Shown in pieces: positions 1 through 11,628 of a stretch of DNA of 64,000 bases. The position numbers were made by a program, and so were the translations under genes. Location: positions 868,001 through 932,000 of the forward strand of contig JAHRHY010000018.1 in NCBI GenBank assembly GCA_019671135.1, written 5' to 3'. The notes beneath the pieces are model-generated. The model was not told where the DNA came from. It saw only the letters and a list, made by a program, of their open reading frames with translations, and did not search any database. The DNA comes from Linnemannia hyalina (Eukaryota; Mortierellomycota; Mortierellomycetes; Mortierellales; Mortierellaceae). The first letter of the stretch is position 1. Every line of letters starts with the position of its first letter.

Positions 1-1324
1 TGATGGTACCTGAAAAAAAACCGAAAAAGAGACGGCGTGTGTCGTTGCTAATTGAACGTTATTCTTGTCATGATTCACTGACGTATGTTTCTTTCTCTCT
101 TTTATTTTTATCTGCTTCTTGCTCTTTATCACTTTTGTTTGTGGTTCTGATATTCTCTTGTGGCGACAACTTAAAATAGAGGCATCCAACCGTTGATCGA
201 GGAAATGCTCGACAGGTACTTGGGCGTAAACCACAATATCATCGTCCGCGCCAACGGTCTCATCATTCGCCCCGACGGAACTTGGAGGATCCTCTGGCGC
301 GACAGCAGGTAATTTCTTTTTTCTTTCCGAGGAAGGATGACGACACACGGTCCAATATTTGTTGCCATCCTTTTGCTTTTGTTTGTTGTGTTGCGTTGTG
401 TTGTGTCGTGTCATTGTGTCTCTGGGCTTTGTACCGGGTTGTTACTTTGTCCGTTCTCGTTTTTATGCCCAGCTCTTGCGCAGTGGGCGTTGCGCGTGCT
501 TTGCTACATGCCACTTGACTCGCCAATAACAGCAGAAAAGGAACCATTTTTCGCCACTTCTCGGCGCAAAGTTAAAAAGGAAACCTAAAGATTATCTCTA
601 ACCACCTTTCTACTTTTCTCTCAACTTTATTCCCCCCTCGCCCTCTTTTTCTTCGTCCTCTCAACATACAGCCCATACGGTGTCGAAAAAGGACGTGGTA
701 AGTTTTCCAGAAAGAACAAAGAACAATCCTCCCACAACCCCCCATCTTTCACCTCTCTCCCCTTCCTCGCTCCTTAAACCTAATCAGAGCCTCGCATTTT
801 TGATGGCCGCTCGCCTGTTTCGTCAAGTGCGCCTTCAGGACCACAATCGAGCATCCAATGATATTCCGCCCCATGTTCCCCCTTCTCGCCATGACTCCAC
901 CCCTGCGTGTCCGCCCAGTGTGCTCTCTAATTTCTTACAGTCTGTGCAACAGACCACCTCAAGCCAAACAAACAAAAAGTCTCACCACTTTTTTTTTTCC
1001 TCCTTCATTCCTTCCCCTTCTGGTAAAACCTCAATGATAGCGCTCCGAGAAGCACGAGCAAACGATCTCCAGAACCCAACAACAGACAAGATCCTCTGGT
1101 GCGGCGACGGCAGTTCCGATTTCCCAGCAGCGCTTTGTTCAGACATTGTCCTTGCCCGTCAGGACACGTCGCTCGAGAAATTGTGTCGTGCCAATTCGAT
1201 CAGGCATCGATCGTTTGTTACTTTTGAGACCGTTCAGGAGGTTACTCAAGAGTGGCTTGATCAACAGCAGGAACTTTCGACGACGATGAACTCCATTAAT
1301 GGTGGTGGTGATGTCGAGCCATGA
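1..1324 (+). CDS. HAD-superfamily phosphatase (MtnX / phosphoserine-phosphatase-like), 3' part
   Basis: Partial at the 5' end; the gene enters from the left edge. Exons I can follow: a short end near 1-5 (weak), 182-308, 672-697 and 1041-1324, joined in consistent phase. The 26-nt middle exon encodes PYGVEKGR and the next exon continues as ALREAR. Together these form the conserved YG-x-x-KG-x-x-L-x-E segment that precedes the last HAD motif. HAD motif IV is visible as WCGDGSSDFPAA, whose acidic residues bind Mg2+. The family comprises small cytosolic phosphatases related to yeast YNL010W and bacterial MtnX; the substrate cannot be read from this fragment. The N-terminal DxDxT nucleophile motif lies outside the window. 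Introns of 363 and 343 bp are long for this neighbourhood. The stop at 1322-1324 is followed by AT-rich 3' sequence. Family assignment is fairly safe, exact function is not. Confidence 0.72.
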
Positions 1325-1648
1325 GGACATGAAGCGCGAGTTCTTTTGTTGTCCGGGGAACTAACCAGGATTGTCTTTCGTGCCATTTTTTGTATATACC
1401 CTCCGTTACTACCTTTCACCATCCATCATCCTTCGCCTCTTCTTGAGCGATGAGAGTTCTATAGATACAAAAAGTTCATTCGGTCTTAATATTTTAGTCG
1501 ATGTAAATATTTATCGCGTTCCCTTCCTCCATTCCATATCCATAAAAGTGTCCTATACATATATATATATTAAGCTGCCTGCTATGTTGTTTACTTGTTG
1601 GTTTTTGTCCGATGTGTAAAGAAGCGAAAACAAAGAAGGGAGAAAAAC

Positions 1649-3750
1649 TTAGACGGAATTGGCGTCAATGGAGTAGCGTTTGGACGGCACCTGCGGCAGA
1701 GTCTCGATCTGACCTTTTTCAGGAGCCAGTTTCAAGAAATTGGCTTGTGGTTGGTAGGCGCAGGTCTTGTCCTGCCGAATTCTATTGAAGGATTTTGGCA
1801 TGTAGGCCAGTACCACCTTCCTGATCAATGCCTCCGTCCACGTCTACAATATCAAAGTAACAAGAGATGAGAAGAATAGGACGAGGAAAGTACAGTAAAA
1901 AAAATCATACGCGTCAGTTTGTTGTGTGTTTGTTGGGGTGGTGGTGAACATGAACACCGAACCTTTCAGTCTCGGGCAGTGATATCTTACCTGACCGCCC
2001 ATGATGACGGCAAAGCGTTTACTGGTCTCGAACTGGATCTTTGCAAACTGGTACCGTTGGTCCTGGTAGTCTTTGAGATGGACCGAGATGCTGTCGCGGT
2101 CGAGGCGTTTGATGTCGTTGATGCAGTTGGCGAGGATTGTTGCGTCTTGCATTGCGTTGATTGCTCCCTGTCCTGCACTTGGGAGCATCTATTTTAGTAT
2201 CGAGGTAGGGATGACGGGTGCGTGTTAGTTTTGGATATGTCGAAGGATGTGGATCTCTTCTCAATTTGTTTGTTTCCAGTAGAAATGCAATGTTTCGTTT
2301 CTTACCTTGTGACAAGCTGTAAGAAATAGAAAGAAAGGGGGGGGGGAATAATAACCATGTCAGCAAGAAGCATATCAATCTCACACATCCCCCAACACCA
2401 ATCAATAGAATCGTGTGATAATAGGCACGTACCATCGCCAATAAGAACAGTGCGTCCATGGTACCAAGTCTCGAACAACTTTTCCTCAAGCATGACCTTG
2501 GACAATGAGTCCTTGGGTGTCACATCAATCAGGTCCCCCATGGTCCGGCCAAAGGGTGCCTTGATATGACGGATCTTTTCGCACATTGCCTGGGTTGCCT
2601 CGGGACTCCATTCTGAATTGCTGAATCGCTCGTCGGGACTGTTCGCGGAGAGTTGGACGGTGTAGAGCCAACAGATTTTGTTGTCTGGAATTGTAAAGCA
2701 CGCCACCTATTTGTTGGAGAAGAGAAAGAGAGATGGATGAGTAAGCATGGAGGGAGGGGTGGCGGTGCGATTGCGCATCGACAGGTGATGAAGTCATTCC
2801 TAAAAATGGACTTTTGTGCCTATGTCACCCATCTAGCCTCTTATGACGCTTCTTTTACCCATGCGCAAAGGCGATGCACACTCCGCAACTACAATAAACC
2901 AGAGCATGAGGTAATACAAAAATAAACAAAAGCACACATTCCCAACCTCCAACTTACCGACTCTGAGGAATTCTTGGCAAGGACAATCTCAAAATGCGCA
3001 AAATCCTCTCCGAGGTACGGGAACTCCACGGGATCCAACGACTCGGTAGTTCCCACAAGACAAGTGTACCTCATCGCCAGATCCTCCTCATCATTCTTGG
3101 GCAACAGTTTCGCAGCCGCCAGTTGACGATAGAGGGATTGACGGACGCCACTGTAGGCACCATCGGCTCCTACGAGGATATCGCCGACGTAGCGGGACTT
3201 GTCGCTACAGTGGATGGCAACGCCGTCCTCGAGCTCTTGCATGGAGAGGATCTTTTTCGAGAGGTGGATTTTGTGGGGTGGGATTTGGGAGAGGAGGAGG
3301 GCATAGAGGTTCCTGCGCGCAAAGACTAACGAGTAGTATCCGGCTCTATTTTTTTTTTTTTTTGGCGTTAGCGTTGAAAAGAACAAGCGTTAGCTCATGC
3401 CCATAGCGAATCTTGTCACTCTATTCCGTTGTCTATGCAGGATGTACAACATAGCTGAGCATGTACCTCTCCTTGGTGTTGGCTTCGACAGTCCCCAACT
3501 TGTCAAGGCTACCATTATAAACATTCAGACACTTGAGCGGCTTGGAGATCTTCTCCATCTGCTCCAGGAGACCCAATTGGGAAAAAACGGGGAGAATATT
3601 GGGGCCGGCGACCATCGCGGAACCCAGGGGTTTGACTTGAGCCGAGCGTTCAAAGATCTCATAGTCGATACCTGCATGTTGGAGTAAGTTGGCGAGGAAG
3701 AGGCCTCCGATGCCTGCTCCTACGATCAGTACTGTGGGGTTGACTTCCAT
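1649..3750 (-). CDS. FAD-dependent aromatic-type monooxygenase (class A flavoprotein hydroxylase)
   Basis: Six exons on the minus strand: 3750-3467, 3345-2958, 2706-2433, 2316-2306, 2188-1991, 1843-1649. They join without a phase break into about 449 residues. The start at 3750 gives MEVNPTVLIVGAGIGGL, so the Rossmann GxGxxG (FAD ADP moiety) sits at residues 10-15. A second fingerprint, the DG motif GADGAYSGVR, lies in exon 2. The third, the GD motif VLIGDACHKMLPSAGQG, is assembled from exons 3, 4 and 5, where exon 4 is only 11 nt. This order is typical of salicylate hydroxylase/UbiH-like enzymes, which use NAD(P)H and O2 to hydroxylate aromatic or polyketide substrates. No membrane segment or signal peptide is apparent, so it is probably cytosolic. 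The substrate is unknown. A P450 array lies 9 kb away with unrelated genes between, so I do not call a biosynthetic cluster. Confidence 0.85.
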
Positions 3751-5809
3751 TGTTGGGGTTGATGAAAGAGTGGAGGGAGTTGAGAGTGTTGAGGGGTGAA
3801 AGTTAAGAGGAGCTATGAGATGAGAGTGTGCTGTTGCAAGATGGGATTCAGGAATAGAGGGGCTAAGGAGATTTCAGGGCAGAGAAGTGAGAGGCTATGT
3901 GTCTGACTGGTGGAACAGAGAGTGATCAAAAAACACGAAATGAAGAAAAGTGTTCGACAGAGGGCAGACTGCCAACTATTTATGCTTCTCTCGATGATGT
4001 TACCTATGGACGATCCCTCCTATTTCTTGCTGTTGTTCGAGACCGCAGCTTGCCGCATTATAAAAGCCCATAAGCACATCTGTTGGTTCTTTGAAGTACA
4101 GTAGTAATCCATGCATAAAAAATGGTGAGAGAGGGAACACCAATCGTCCTTCGAAAAATACGAAGGTAAGAAGAAAAAAAAAGCGATCGGTCTATCTTTT
4201 CCCCTGAACAGTTGTGCTGAGTGGTTTGGCTTTTTTTCATGCTCCTCCAACTCTCCCGCCATTGCATGCTCTAGGTCGTAATTACGACACTAGAGTAAAC
4301 AAACCAAGGAAAACCGATGAAAATGGCAGGTGATCACCATTCCCTCTTTCTTTCTCTTTTTCGCACTCTTCCCTAGGCTGGAAAGGCAGAGAGGAAGTGT
4401 CAAGCCTCCTCGGAGATAAAGAAAAGCAAGGATAAGTAACATGAGTGGGTGAGGCGAGAATGAAAGGGAAATAGGCGGGGGGAGAGGGCTTTTGCGACAA
4501 AAGAGGCTTTTCTAACGAGTGCGTTATACATTCTAGGGAGTGAGAATTGTGTTTGTTATTGGTATATTTGTTTGCATGTTTGTATTCATGGATACTTCCA
4601 CTCTGTGTTCATGCGCAGAGGAAAGAGGGAAGAGAGTGTGAGCCCTCTCGCTCCTTCTCGCCCTCTCTTTCACACATTTATTTCTCTTTCCGTCCTCCTT
4701 GTGCCCAGGAGATGTGGAAGACAAAAACAAAACACAAACAACCAACAGAATTAAATGGTGCATGGTGCCTCGCTCATCGAACGGAAGGGGGGAAGGATAG
4801 AGAATGGGCGAAAGGGAGAGAGGGAACGAACGAGAGACGGGGCGCTATTTGAAAAACTGGCAGTGGTCGATGTTCAAACTCTACACTCACTAGTGGTGAG
4901 AGCATAAAAGGAAAAGGAAAAGGAAAAAGAAAGAAAGAAGGCAAGGAAGGCAAGGCAGGGGTGGATAGGGGAGAGTCACACCATTATCGGGTCATTAGCA
5001 CAGACTGCAATATTTACAACGATCGGTCGGCCGATCGAAAAATATAAAGGGAAAAGGAGGGAAAACTGCCTTCACGTTTCCACTCTACTTTCATTCATTC
5101 ACCATCAGCTGTATGCAACAGACCCATCAAGTGGTCTACCTTCAAGAAGGAAAATGAGCACTTTTTCCTTCTTTTCTTCTCTCTCTCTCCATCTTCATCT
5201 GCTTCGGCATATGCTTCTCATTTAGCTCTCGCGTCTTTCCCATCCTCCTTTCTTGCATATTTTCTGCGATCGATCGCTATCCTTGTTCTCGCTCTCTTGG
5301 CTTCATTATCGTTCATCCCTTTTGTGTTGTTTTTCTTACTTCCTCAACTTTGACAACCTTGCGAAGCGCTCGTTATTCATACGAATCGACTGTTTCTTTG
5401 TTTCAGTCACAAAAAGTATATTCATGATGTATATGCATACATGGACACTTATTCAACATTCTTCGAATTCTTCATGCACTCTTGCATGTGAACCCATCCT
5501 TCATCCACCCATACAAATACATTCAGACGGACACAACAAGTTCATTTTGGTTTGGAAAAATTGAGATGCCGGTTGGGCGTCGATAGGGGATAGAGGGGTA
5601 CGTGGTCAAACGCTGTTCAACGAACGTTCGCAACAACTGGGTCATTTCTTCTCCACACGAACGCAAACAATGCCAACGCCGCGTGAAGGTAAAACAAAAG
5701 AGCAAGGACAATAAACCATCTTCGAAAATATGAAAAAGCTATTTGAGTTCATTAGATGCTTAATGCTACATAAAAATAATTAGATTTAGTTCGTGTCTGT
5801 CAGTTTTGT
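3751..5809. other. Gene-free spacer with purine-rich tracts
   Basis: About 2 kb upstream of the FAD monooxygenase and downstream of the secreted-protein gene. Open frames here are short and low in complexity, with no family motifs. It includes a GGAAAA-type purine repeat near 4908-4955. No tRNA, rRNA or mobile element was recognised. It presumably carries the monooxygenase promoter (proximal part 3751-4000). Confidence 0.5.
4908..4955. repeat. Purine-rich GGAAAA/GAAA/GGCAA short tandem repeat
   Basis: Successive GGAAAA units grade into GAAA and then GGCAA units within the spacer upstream of the monooxygenase. Simple sequence repeat visible by eye. Confidence 0.7.
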
Positions 5810-7256
5810 TCAAAGTGTCAAGGACCCTACGAGCGCGACCAATGCAGCCGCGAAGAGAGTTTTTGTCATCCCGGTTCTGGCACTGGCATCATTAGATAGC
5901 CTGTCCTGGATCTGGCCCGGGCCGTCCTGGATAAACCCACGGCCAAACGGGTTGACCTCGGTGTGGTTAAAGGGCGCCGTTGTCGCTGCGGTGGTTGAAG
6001 AAGGGGTGACGGGAGGAATGATGATCAAGGAGCTGTTCCTCTGAAGCGCCGCGACCAGGGACATCGAACCAGCGCCCCCTTTTCCTCCATTCAAACTACG
6101 AAGGGCGCTATTGCTCAACTCGAGTGTTTGAATAAACCGCGTAATGGTCGAGCTGTCCATTCGGTCCGACATGGGAACGATATCTCCAGTCTTGAGGGTC
6201 AGGGTCGATTTCTGAAGGTTGTAGTCTCGCATCTCGTCCAGGACCTTGAAAATCGTTTGGTCCTGGATCCGCTGGGTTGCTGACTGGTCAATGGTCTTTT
6301 GAACGAGGTTGTTGTCGTTTCCGTTGAATGTCGAAGAAGAAGTGCTTGTCTCCGCTGCAAGGTTCTTGTTGAGTAGATCGTGGCTGCTCGTACTGTAGCT
6401 GGCGGCACTATTTCCCGATACTGGTGGTTGCGATGCTCCTTTGTTAACTGTGTCATAGGCTGTAGGTGTGCCGATTGAGGGAGGAGAAGAAGGTTTGAAG
6501 GAGGTGAATGGACAACCTTGACTTGCAGCAAGAGGACGTAAATGGAACGTCTCTCTGTCCTCAAGAGCGAAATCGCAGTGTTCTTGTCGAGCGCCGTGTT
6601 GACATGGGTAAGAGGCATTCCCGAATGCGCGGACAATGTAGTCGCCTGAAGGCCAGTTGTTGGGTACCATCCATGTCACCGTCTTTGCCCGTGTGTCTAA
6701 TGGTTCAAAGGAGGAAAAAAAAGATAGAGCGTTAGCGCTGTCGTGCCTGAACATGCCACTGAGGTGAAGAATGCGTTTGTATGTCCTTACCATCCCATTG
6801 CGCCCTAGTAGAGTTATCGAGCCCTTCGATCATGAGCGAGTTGTCAGCGCCAAGCACTTGTAGTTGAACCCATTTGAGTTGTGCAAGGTCAGAGTATTGA
6901 ACGCGGAACCCGATATCAACGGGACAACCTAGAGCATAAACCAAATAAATAATATTAAGTATTCAATTTGTTGTCTTGCCTTTTTTTTTTTTTAATGTAG
7001 TCAGTGTGAATGTAAGGGTACCATACCAGGATAGATGTCAGTAGCATCCGCCTTGTTTGTGAGAAAGACACGGTCTACCATAGAAGATACGAAATGAGCC
7101 AGTCAGGGGATATGTGTTAAGGACTTTGCATGTCGTCGCCGATTAGTGGTGAAAAGCTAAAGTTATCTTACCAGCTGCGGAAGTAGATGCGATGGCGAGA
7201 AATGCAATAATTGCTCCAGCGATTGACAAGGGAATGTTCTTTTTGTACGATGTCAT
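5810..7256 (-). CDS. Secreted, probably GPI-anchored cell-surface protein with Kre9/Knh1-like N-terminal domain
   Basis: Four exons (7256-7172, 7074-7027, 6928-6791, 6696-5810) give about 385 residues. Residues 1-28 form a signal peptide (basic MTSYKKN, then a hydrophobic stretch ending STSAA). The region to about residue 150 has four cysteines and the pattern LKWVQLQVLG ... VTWMVPNNWPSGDYIVRAFG. This resembles the Ig-like N-terminal domain of Kre9/Knh1-family fungal surface proteins, though I hold that match loosely. A Ser/Thr/Asn-rich stalk with several N-glycosylation sequons follows. The last about 16 residues are hydrophobic (TLFAAALVALVGSLTL) directly before the stop, as in GPI-attachment signals. 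Likely location is plasma membrane or cell wall. It is divergently placed 1.17 kb from the ferric reductase. No catalytic motif is visible. Confidence 0.72.
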
Positions 7257-8427
7257 GTTGTTTTTTGTTCGAAAGAAAGTGATAAACGTGAATCAAGAGA
7301 AGATGAGTCCATCGCCCATATTTATACGCAATGTCGATCCAGCATCCGCAAAAGTACTACTCTCGAGCCACCCTTCTTTATCTTCTTTTCCGAACAATTT
7401 TCAAGTTTCCACTTGCTCCCTGAAGCAAGTAAACCGAATCCTGTTGGGGCAAAAAAGCTGTTCGAGCAAACGAGAACTGTCATGACTAAACCTAGAAGTT
7501 ACTCCCCGAGGAGATTGATAACAAGCATGAGTTGTGTGCACACGAGGTAGTTTAGAGGGTGCAGGCAGAAAAGTATGGTTCAGTTCTGCACGGTTATATA
7601 TACTTGACGCCACAAAATAAAGACAAGTGGGATGATGCTGGTTCAGGCTGTGTGGTGCTGTGAGTTGGTGCAGTGACTCAATGGAATAGTGAATCCTCTT
7701 TTAAGCCGGTGATCTCGATTTGATCTATGCTTCCGTTTCGGTGGTTGTTGTCGCGTCACGGTTACCCAGCATATCAGCCAGCCTGGATTCCCATCTACAC
7801 CAGCTCCTTTGTTAGCATATCCTTTTTTTTGCTGCTTTCACTTTGTTTATCTTGTGCCCTCTGCTCTTTTGTAGAGTATGAATGCACCCAGCCTTCAGCG
7901 AGTGTTTATCTCTGAGTGGCATACAATTAATATTGTTGAGTATGGGTAAAGCTGCAAGACCGTTAAGATGACAAGCTCACAATTATTTCCATGCACATGA
8001 AAGTGTACGTTGTGAGAGAGGTATTGTGCGTTATTTCCATGCAGTTTTGACATTCTTTCTCTGCCTGTCAGCCTGCATTCTTGTGCCCGCTAAAGTTGAC
8101 AGACCTGTCAAAAATCAAAACATGACAGACAACTCAGATTCTTGTGGTTATCTCACTCCCCTCCTCTCTCTCTCGTTCCCACCCTCTCCCCTACTTTGTT
8201 CCGCTTTTCTTTCTTTCTTACGCCCCTCTTGCATCCTCTCATCACCATACACTTTCTCCACTCTTTCACTCCTCACCCCTCACTTTGCATCTCTTTTCAC
8301 ATTCATTCTCCTGCATATTTTCCTCTACTAATCTCTCGTCTCCGCATTCCCTCATCTCTCACCACTCATCACTCATCACTCATCACTCTCAATTCAACAC
8401 ATATAATCTCATCTCTCTTCTTCAACG
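7257..8427. promoter_or_regulatory. Divergent intergenic region between the GPI-type protein and the ferric reductase
   Basis: About 1.17 kb with no credible gene. It should contain both promoters. The 8150-8400 part is a strong pyrimidine-rich tract (CT-rich on the + strand) just upstream of the ferric reductase ATG, with a CATCACT tandem repeat near 8362-8388. CT-rich leaders are common upstream of fungal starts. No specific operator was identified. Confidence 0.5.
8362..8388. repeat. Short tandem repeat, 7-bp unit CATCACT
   Basis: Roughly four adjacent copies of a CATCACT-like unit lie 40 bp upstream of the ferric reductase start codon. Confidence 0.7.
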
Positions 8428-10642
8428 ATGGACCACGGCGCGATGCAATCCACTCCGTGGAATATGAATCTGGACTATGCGATCGACTGGTCGATTGCCC
8501 TGGGGGTACCTGTGGTCCTTTTGACAGTTCGCCACTTGTTTCTGAGTATTTCACGGGCAATTGAGGACCGGCGGCAAGGAGGACAGCGTCATGCCCTCCT
8601 AGCGACAGTCGACAGCACAGAGGTGGATACGGATGAACTGGAGGTTGACATACCGACAAGGTACTCATTTCATCCCTTTCCCTTTCTCCCACACCTTTTT
8701 TTAGTTTATAATCAGTCTCACACTTCCTTTCCTTCACCCTTATCTTTTATTCGCTGTTGATGTCTTAGCCCCCATCCTGTCATTGATCTCATCTGCAAAC
8801 AACGCTCGCTCCCTTCAATTGCTCGCCATCTATCCATTTTTTTGGCGCCCAAGCGCATCCCCAACCTCCTCTTTTTTCCATTACCCTCTCTCCCTGCACA
8901 TACATGTTTCCACCTACTGTTCAATTGCTCATACCTCCTTCATATCTTCAATCATCCTCATAGGTTATCAAAGTCATCAGCAGCCACTGCGAGGTGGAGC
9001 TACAGCCGAATCGAAAACTGGATCACCAACAAGGCCTCGGCAACACTATACCTCGGTTCAGTCGTCCACCTCGTCGCCGGCGCAACCCTGTTCGCCCTCA
9101 TCTTCCTCTCCATCCTCGCCGTCCTCCTCACATCCAATGTCAATCTCAAGCTAAACTCCAATCGCGCAGGCTACCTCGGTCTCTCCTGTATCCCCTTCCT
9201 CTTTGCCTTCACTGGCAAGAACTCGATTATCACTCTCATGACAGGCATCTCTCACCACCGTATCAACCAAGCCCATCGCTTCTTGGGCCTCTCTCTCTTT
9301 GTCCTCATCTCGGTCCATATGGGCTGTATGATGAAGTCTTGGTGGCCGTGGAAGGCTCTGCTGGCACAACAGCTGTCAACCCCCAAGGTCCGATATGGCC
9401 TCGCCACCTACACGACCCTCTGTCTGCTGGTCGTTACAGCAGCTTGGCCGGTTCGTCGGTATGCCTATGAGGCGTTTGTTGTCAGTCACTCCCTGTTCTT
9501 GGTTTTCTTGGTCCTTGTCGGTCTCCACACTCCCTACGCAATGCGGTTCACCGCTGCAGGAATCTTTTTCTACTTGATTAACGTCCTCACTGGATGGTGT
9601 GTCAAATCCAAGATGGCCCTTGCTCAGGCGACTGTCTTCCAAGACCGCTTGACCAGACTGAGGATGGATCGGCCTGTTGCTCATGCACCTGGTCAGCATA
9701 TCTACGTCTGTATTCCCTCCATGTCGCTGATCCAATGGCACCCCTTCACCATCTCGAGCTCGGACCAGTCATCCTTTACAGTTCATGCGCGCGCTGTTGG
9801 TGGATTCACCAAGAAGATGTGCCGCTGGCCCGAGAACACTCAGAGACGAGTCATTCTTGCAGGCCCTTATGGCGAGAGTGTTCAGGTCGGCCGAAGCTTG
9901 GATATCCAAAAGGTCGTCTTTGTTGCTGCTGGGTCTGGTTTGGGCTACATTGTTCCTATTCTGATGGACTTTTTGCAGGCTCGTCGGCAGTCCAAGGCCA
10001 GCTGCGGTCATGTTGAGATTGTCTGGTGTGTCCGTGATCCTGGTAAGCATGTCTTTTATTGTTGGTGCCTTCTTGATTGCATTTACTAGCGTCTTTTTTC
10101 ATTTTGACTGACAATCTGCTCTTCTTTTTATCCAAATGACAATAGATGAGGTGCAGTGGTTCCAAGAGGAGCTTGAAATGGCTTTGGATGCAGCTCAGGG
10201 ATACCTTGACACGACGGAGAAGGAGAAGGAAGAAGCTGGCCTGATCGCTCCCGACGGTCCTGAAACACAGCTCAGTCTGACAATCCATTATACCCGCCTG
10301 TCGTTTGAGGATCAAGAGTCCCTGGTAGTACCGACTCCTCCTCACCAATACGAAGGGTCCTCAACCAGCACGTCTGGTACTGCTACTATGACTACAGAGG
10401 CCAAGAAGGCGCTGAGCAATGTACCGTTTGCGGGGGATGATCGTGTAGAGTGGGTGCAGTCGAGGTTGGATGTGGGACGGTATGTGCGCGACCAGATTGA
10501 GGAAATTGACGGCGACCGTGCGGTGGATATTGTGGGATGTGGACCCCCGTTGATGCTTGCACAACTGCACAACGTTGTTGCAGCCAACGAGAGTCTGACC
10601 GGTTGTCGTGTCAACCTGCACACCGAGCGTTTCTACATGTAA
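8428..10642 (+). CDS. Ferric reductase-like transmembrane oxidoreductase (FRE/NOX superfamily)
   Basis: Three exons (8428-8660, 8964-10042, 10146-10642) encode about 602 residues. An N-terminal membrane segment (about 19-40) precedes the ferric-reductase core of several helices. Two pairs of haem-ligand histidines are spaced 14 and 13 residues apart (about H182/H196 and H253/H266, in HRFLG...SVH and SHSLF...GLH), the classic bis-haem arrangement. The FAD-binding motif HPFTIS lies near residue 345, GPYG follows, and the NAD(P)H-binding module has an AAGSGLGYIVP segment and a C-terminal VGCGPP motif. The protein ends in FYM, with an aromatic near the C terminus as is usual for the family. It would move electrons from cytosolic NADPH across the membrane to reduce extracellular or vacuolar Fe(III)/Cu(II). 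A Ser/Thr-rich linker of about 40 residues sits in the C-terminal domain. Whether it is a metalloreductase or an oxidase is not decided by sequence. Confidence 0.88.
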
Positions 10643-11628
10643 AACCCTTAATAAATACACGTGATATCGCACAGAGTGGCTTGGCATAAATGAAGCGGTG
10701 AATCCAATCTCCGATGGATGGAAAGGACATAAAAATTTTCTCTTTTCGAGAATACAGTGTTCCTCCTCTTTCCACTGCAGAATTTCGAAATGGTAAACAC
10801 CACCACCACCACTTCCGGCTACCAGGACACGGGATTGGGATAACTCAACACCTTTGGATATGCCCTTCAACAACACTCTACTCCACCCTATCCCCTATGG
10901 GACACGGGAAGGAAGGAAGCAGCGTGTCGGATACACCACCACCACCACTCCTTTTTTTTCTTATCCTTCACACATTTGCCACATTCTCCTTTTGATCATC
11001 AGTCCGACATTCAAAATGGATTCACTTTTCTCGTTTTTCTTCTTTGTATTCTGCCCTTCACGGGTAGTATACGAATAAGAGAAAGAAGTGAGCTTCCGCG
11101 TTGGCTTATGATCGCCATAAAAGGATGAGGTTCAGGTACTTCAGTTTGTTCATTCAACATGAAGTACCTTGAGGCAATATGTTTTTTCTTCCTGGTGGAG
11201 AGCATTCCTTCGTTGTCCTTGCACCCTTCTACTTAACAAGTTGGAGGGATACATTGTGGGGTCGATTGAAGTTCTTATCGCTTACTCCGTAGAGCTCTTG
11301 GGTGGCTATTCTTTGTTTTCTCCATGAGGCGCGCTATTGGGAACTTGGGGAGTTGTTTTTCAGTTGTTTGGAGATCTTGCTCGGGTGAATGTGAGATTGA
11401 ATTTTTTTTTTGAGGAGATGGGTGTTGGGTCTTTTTGTTCATCACTCCTCTGATCCAAGGATCAGAGGGTGTCTGAACAAAGGATCTACATTCACTTCTG
11501 ACAAAAAAAGTTTTTTTTTCTCATATTGCTCTTTGCTTGTTGATTCCTTATGACTTGAAAGGTACTCTCCCTGTCCCTCTATCGCACCAAAAGGAAAAAA
11601 ATAAAAAATGCAACATCTCCCTATCCTC
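10643..11628. other. Intergenic: ferric reductase 3' end and eL8 upstream region
   Basis: An AATAAA-like signal lies just after the ferric reductase stop (near 10652). The rest is a roughly 1-kb region with T-rich and CACCAC-rich stretches and no recognisable protein. It should hold the ribosomal-protein promoter and perhaps an untranslated or very short first exon, because the eL8 start is unsettled. Confidence 0.45.

Noticed and set aside
4547..4852. Hydrophobic N-terminal frame resembling a signal peptide
   Set aside because: Continues into repetitive charged sequence from a GA-rich spacer; no gene-like composition.
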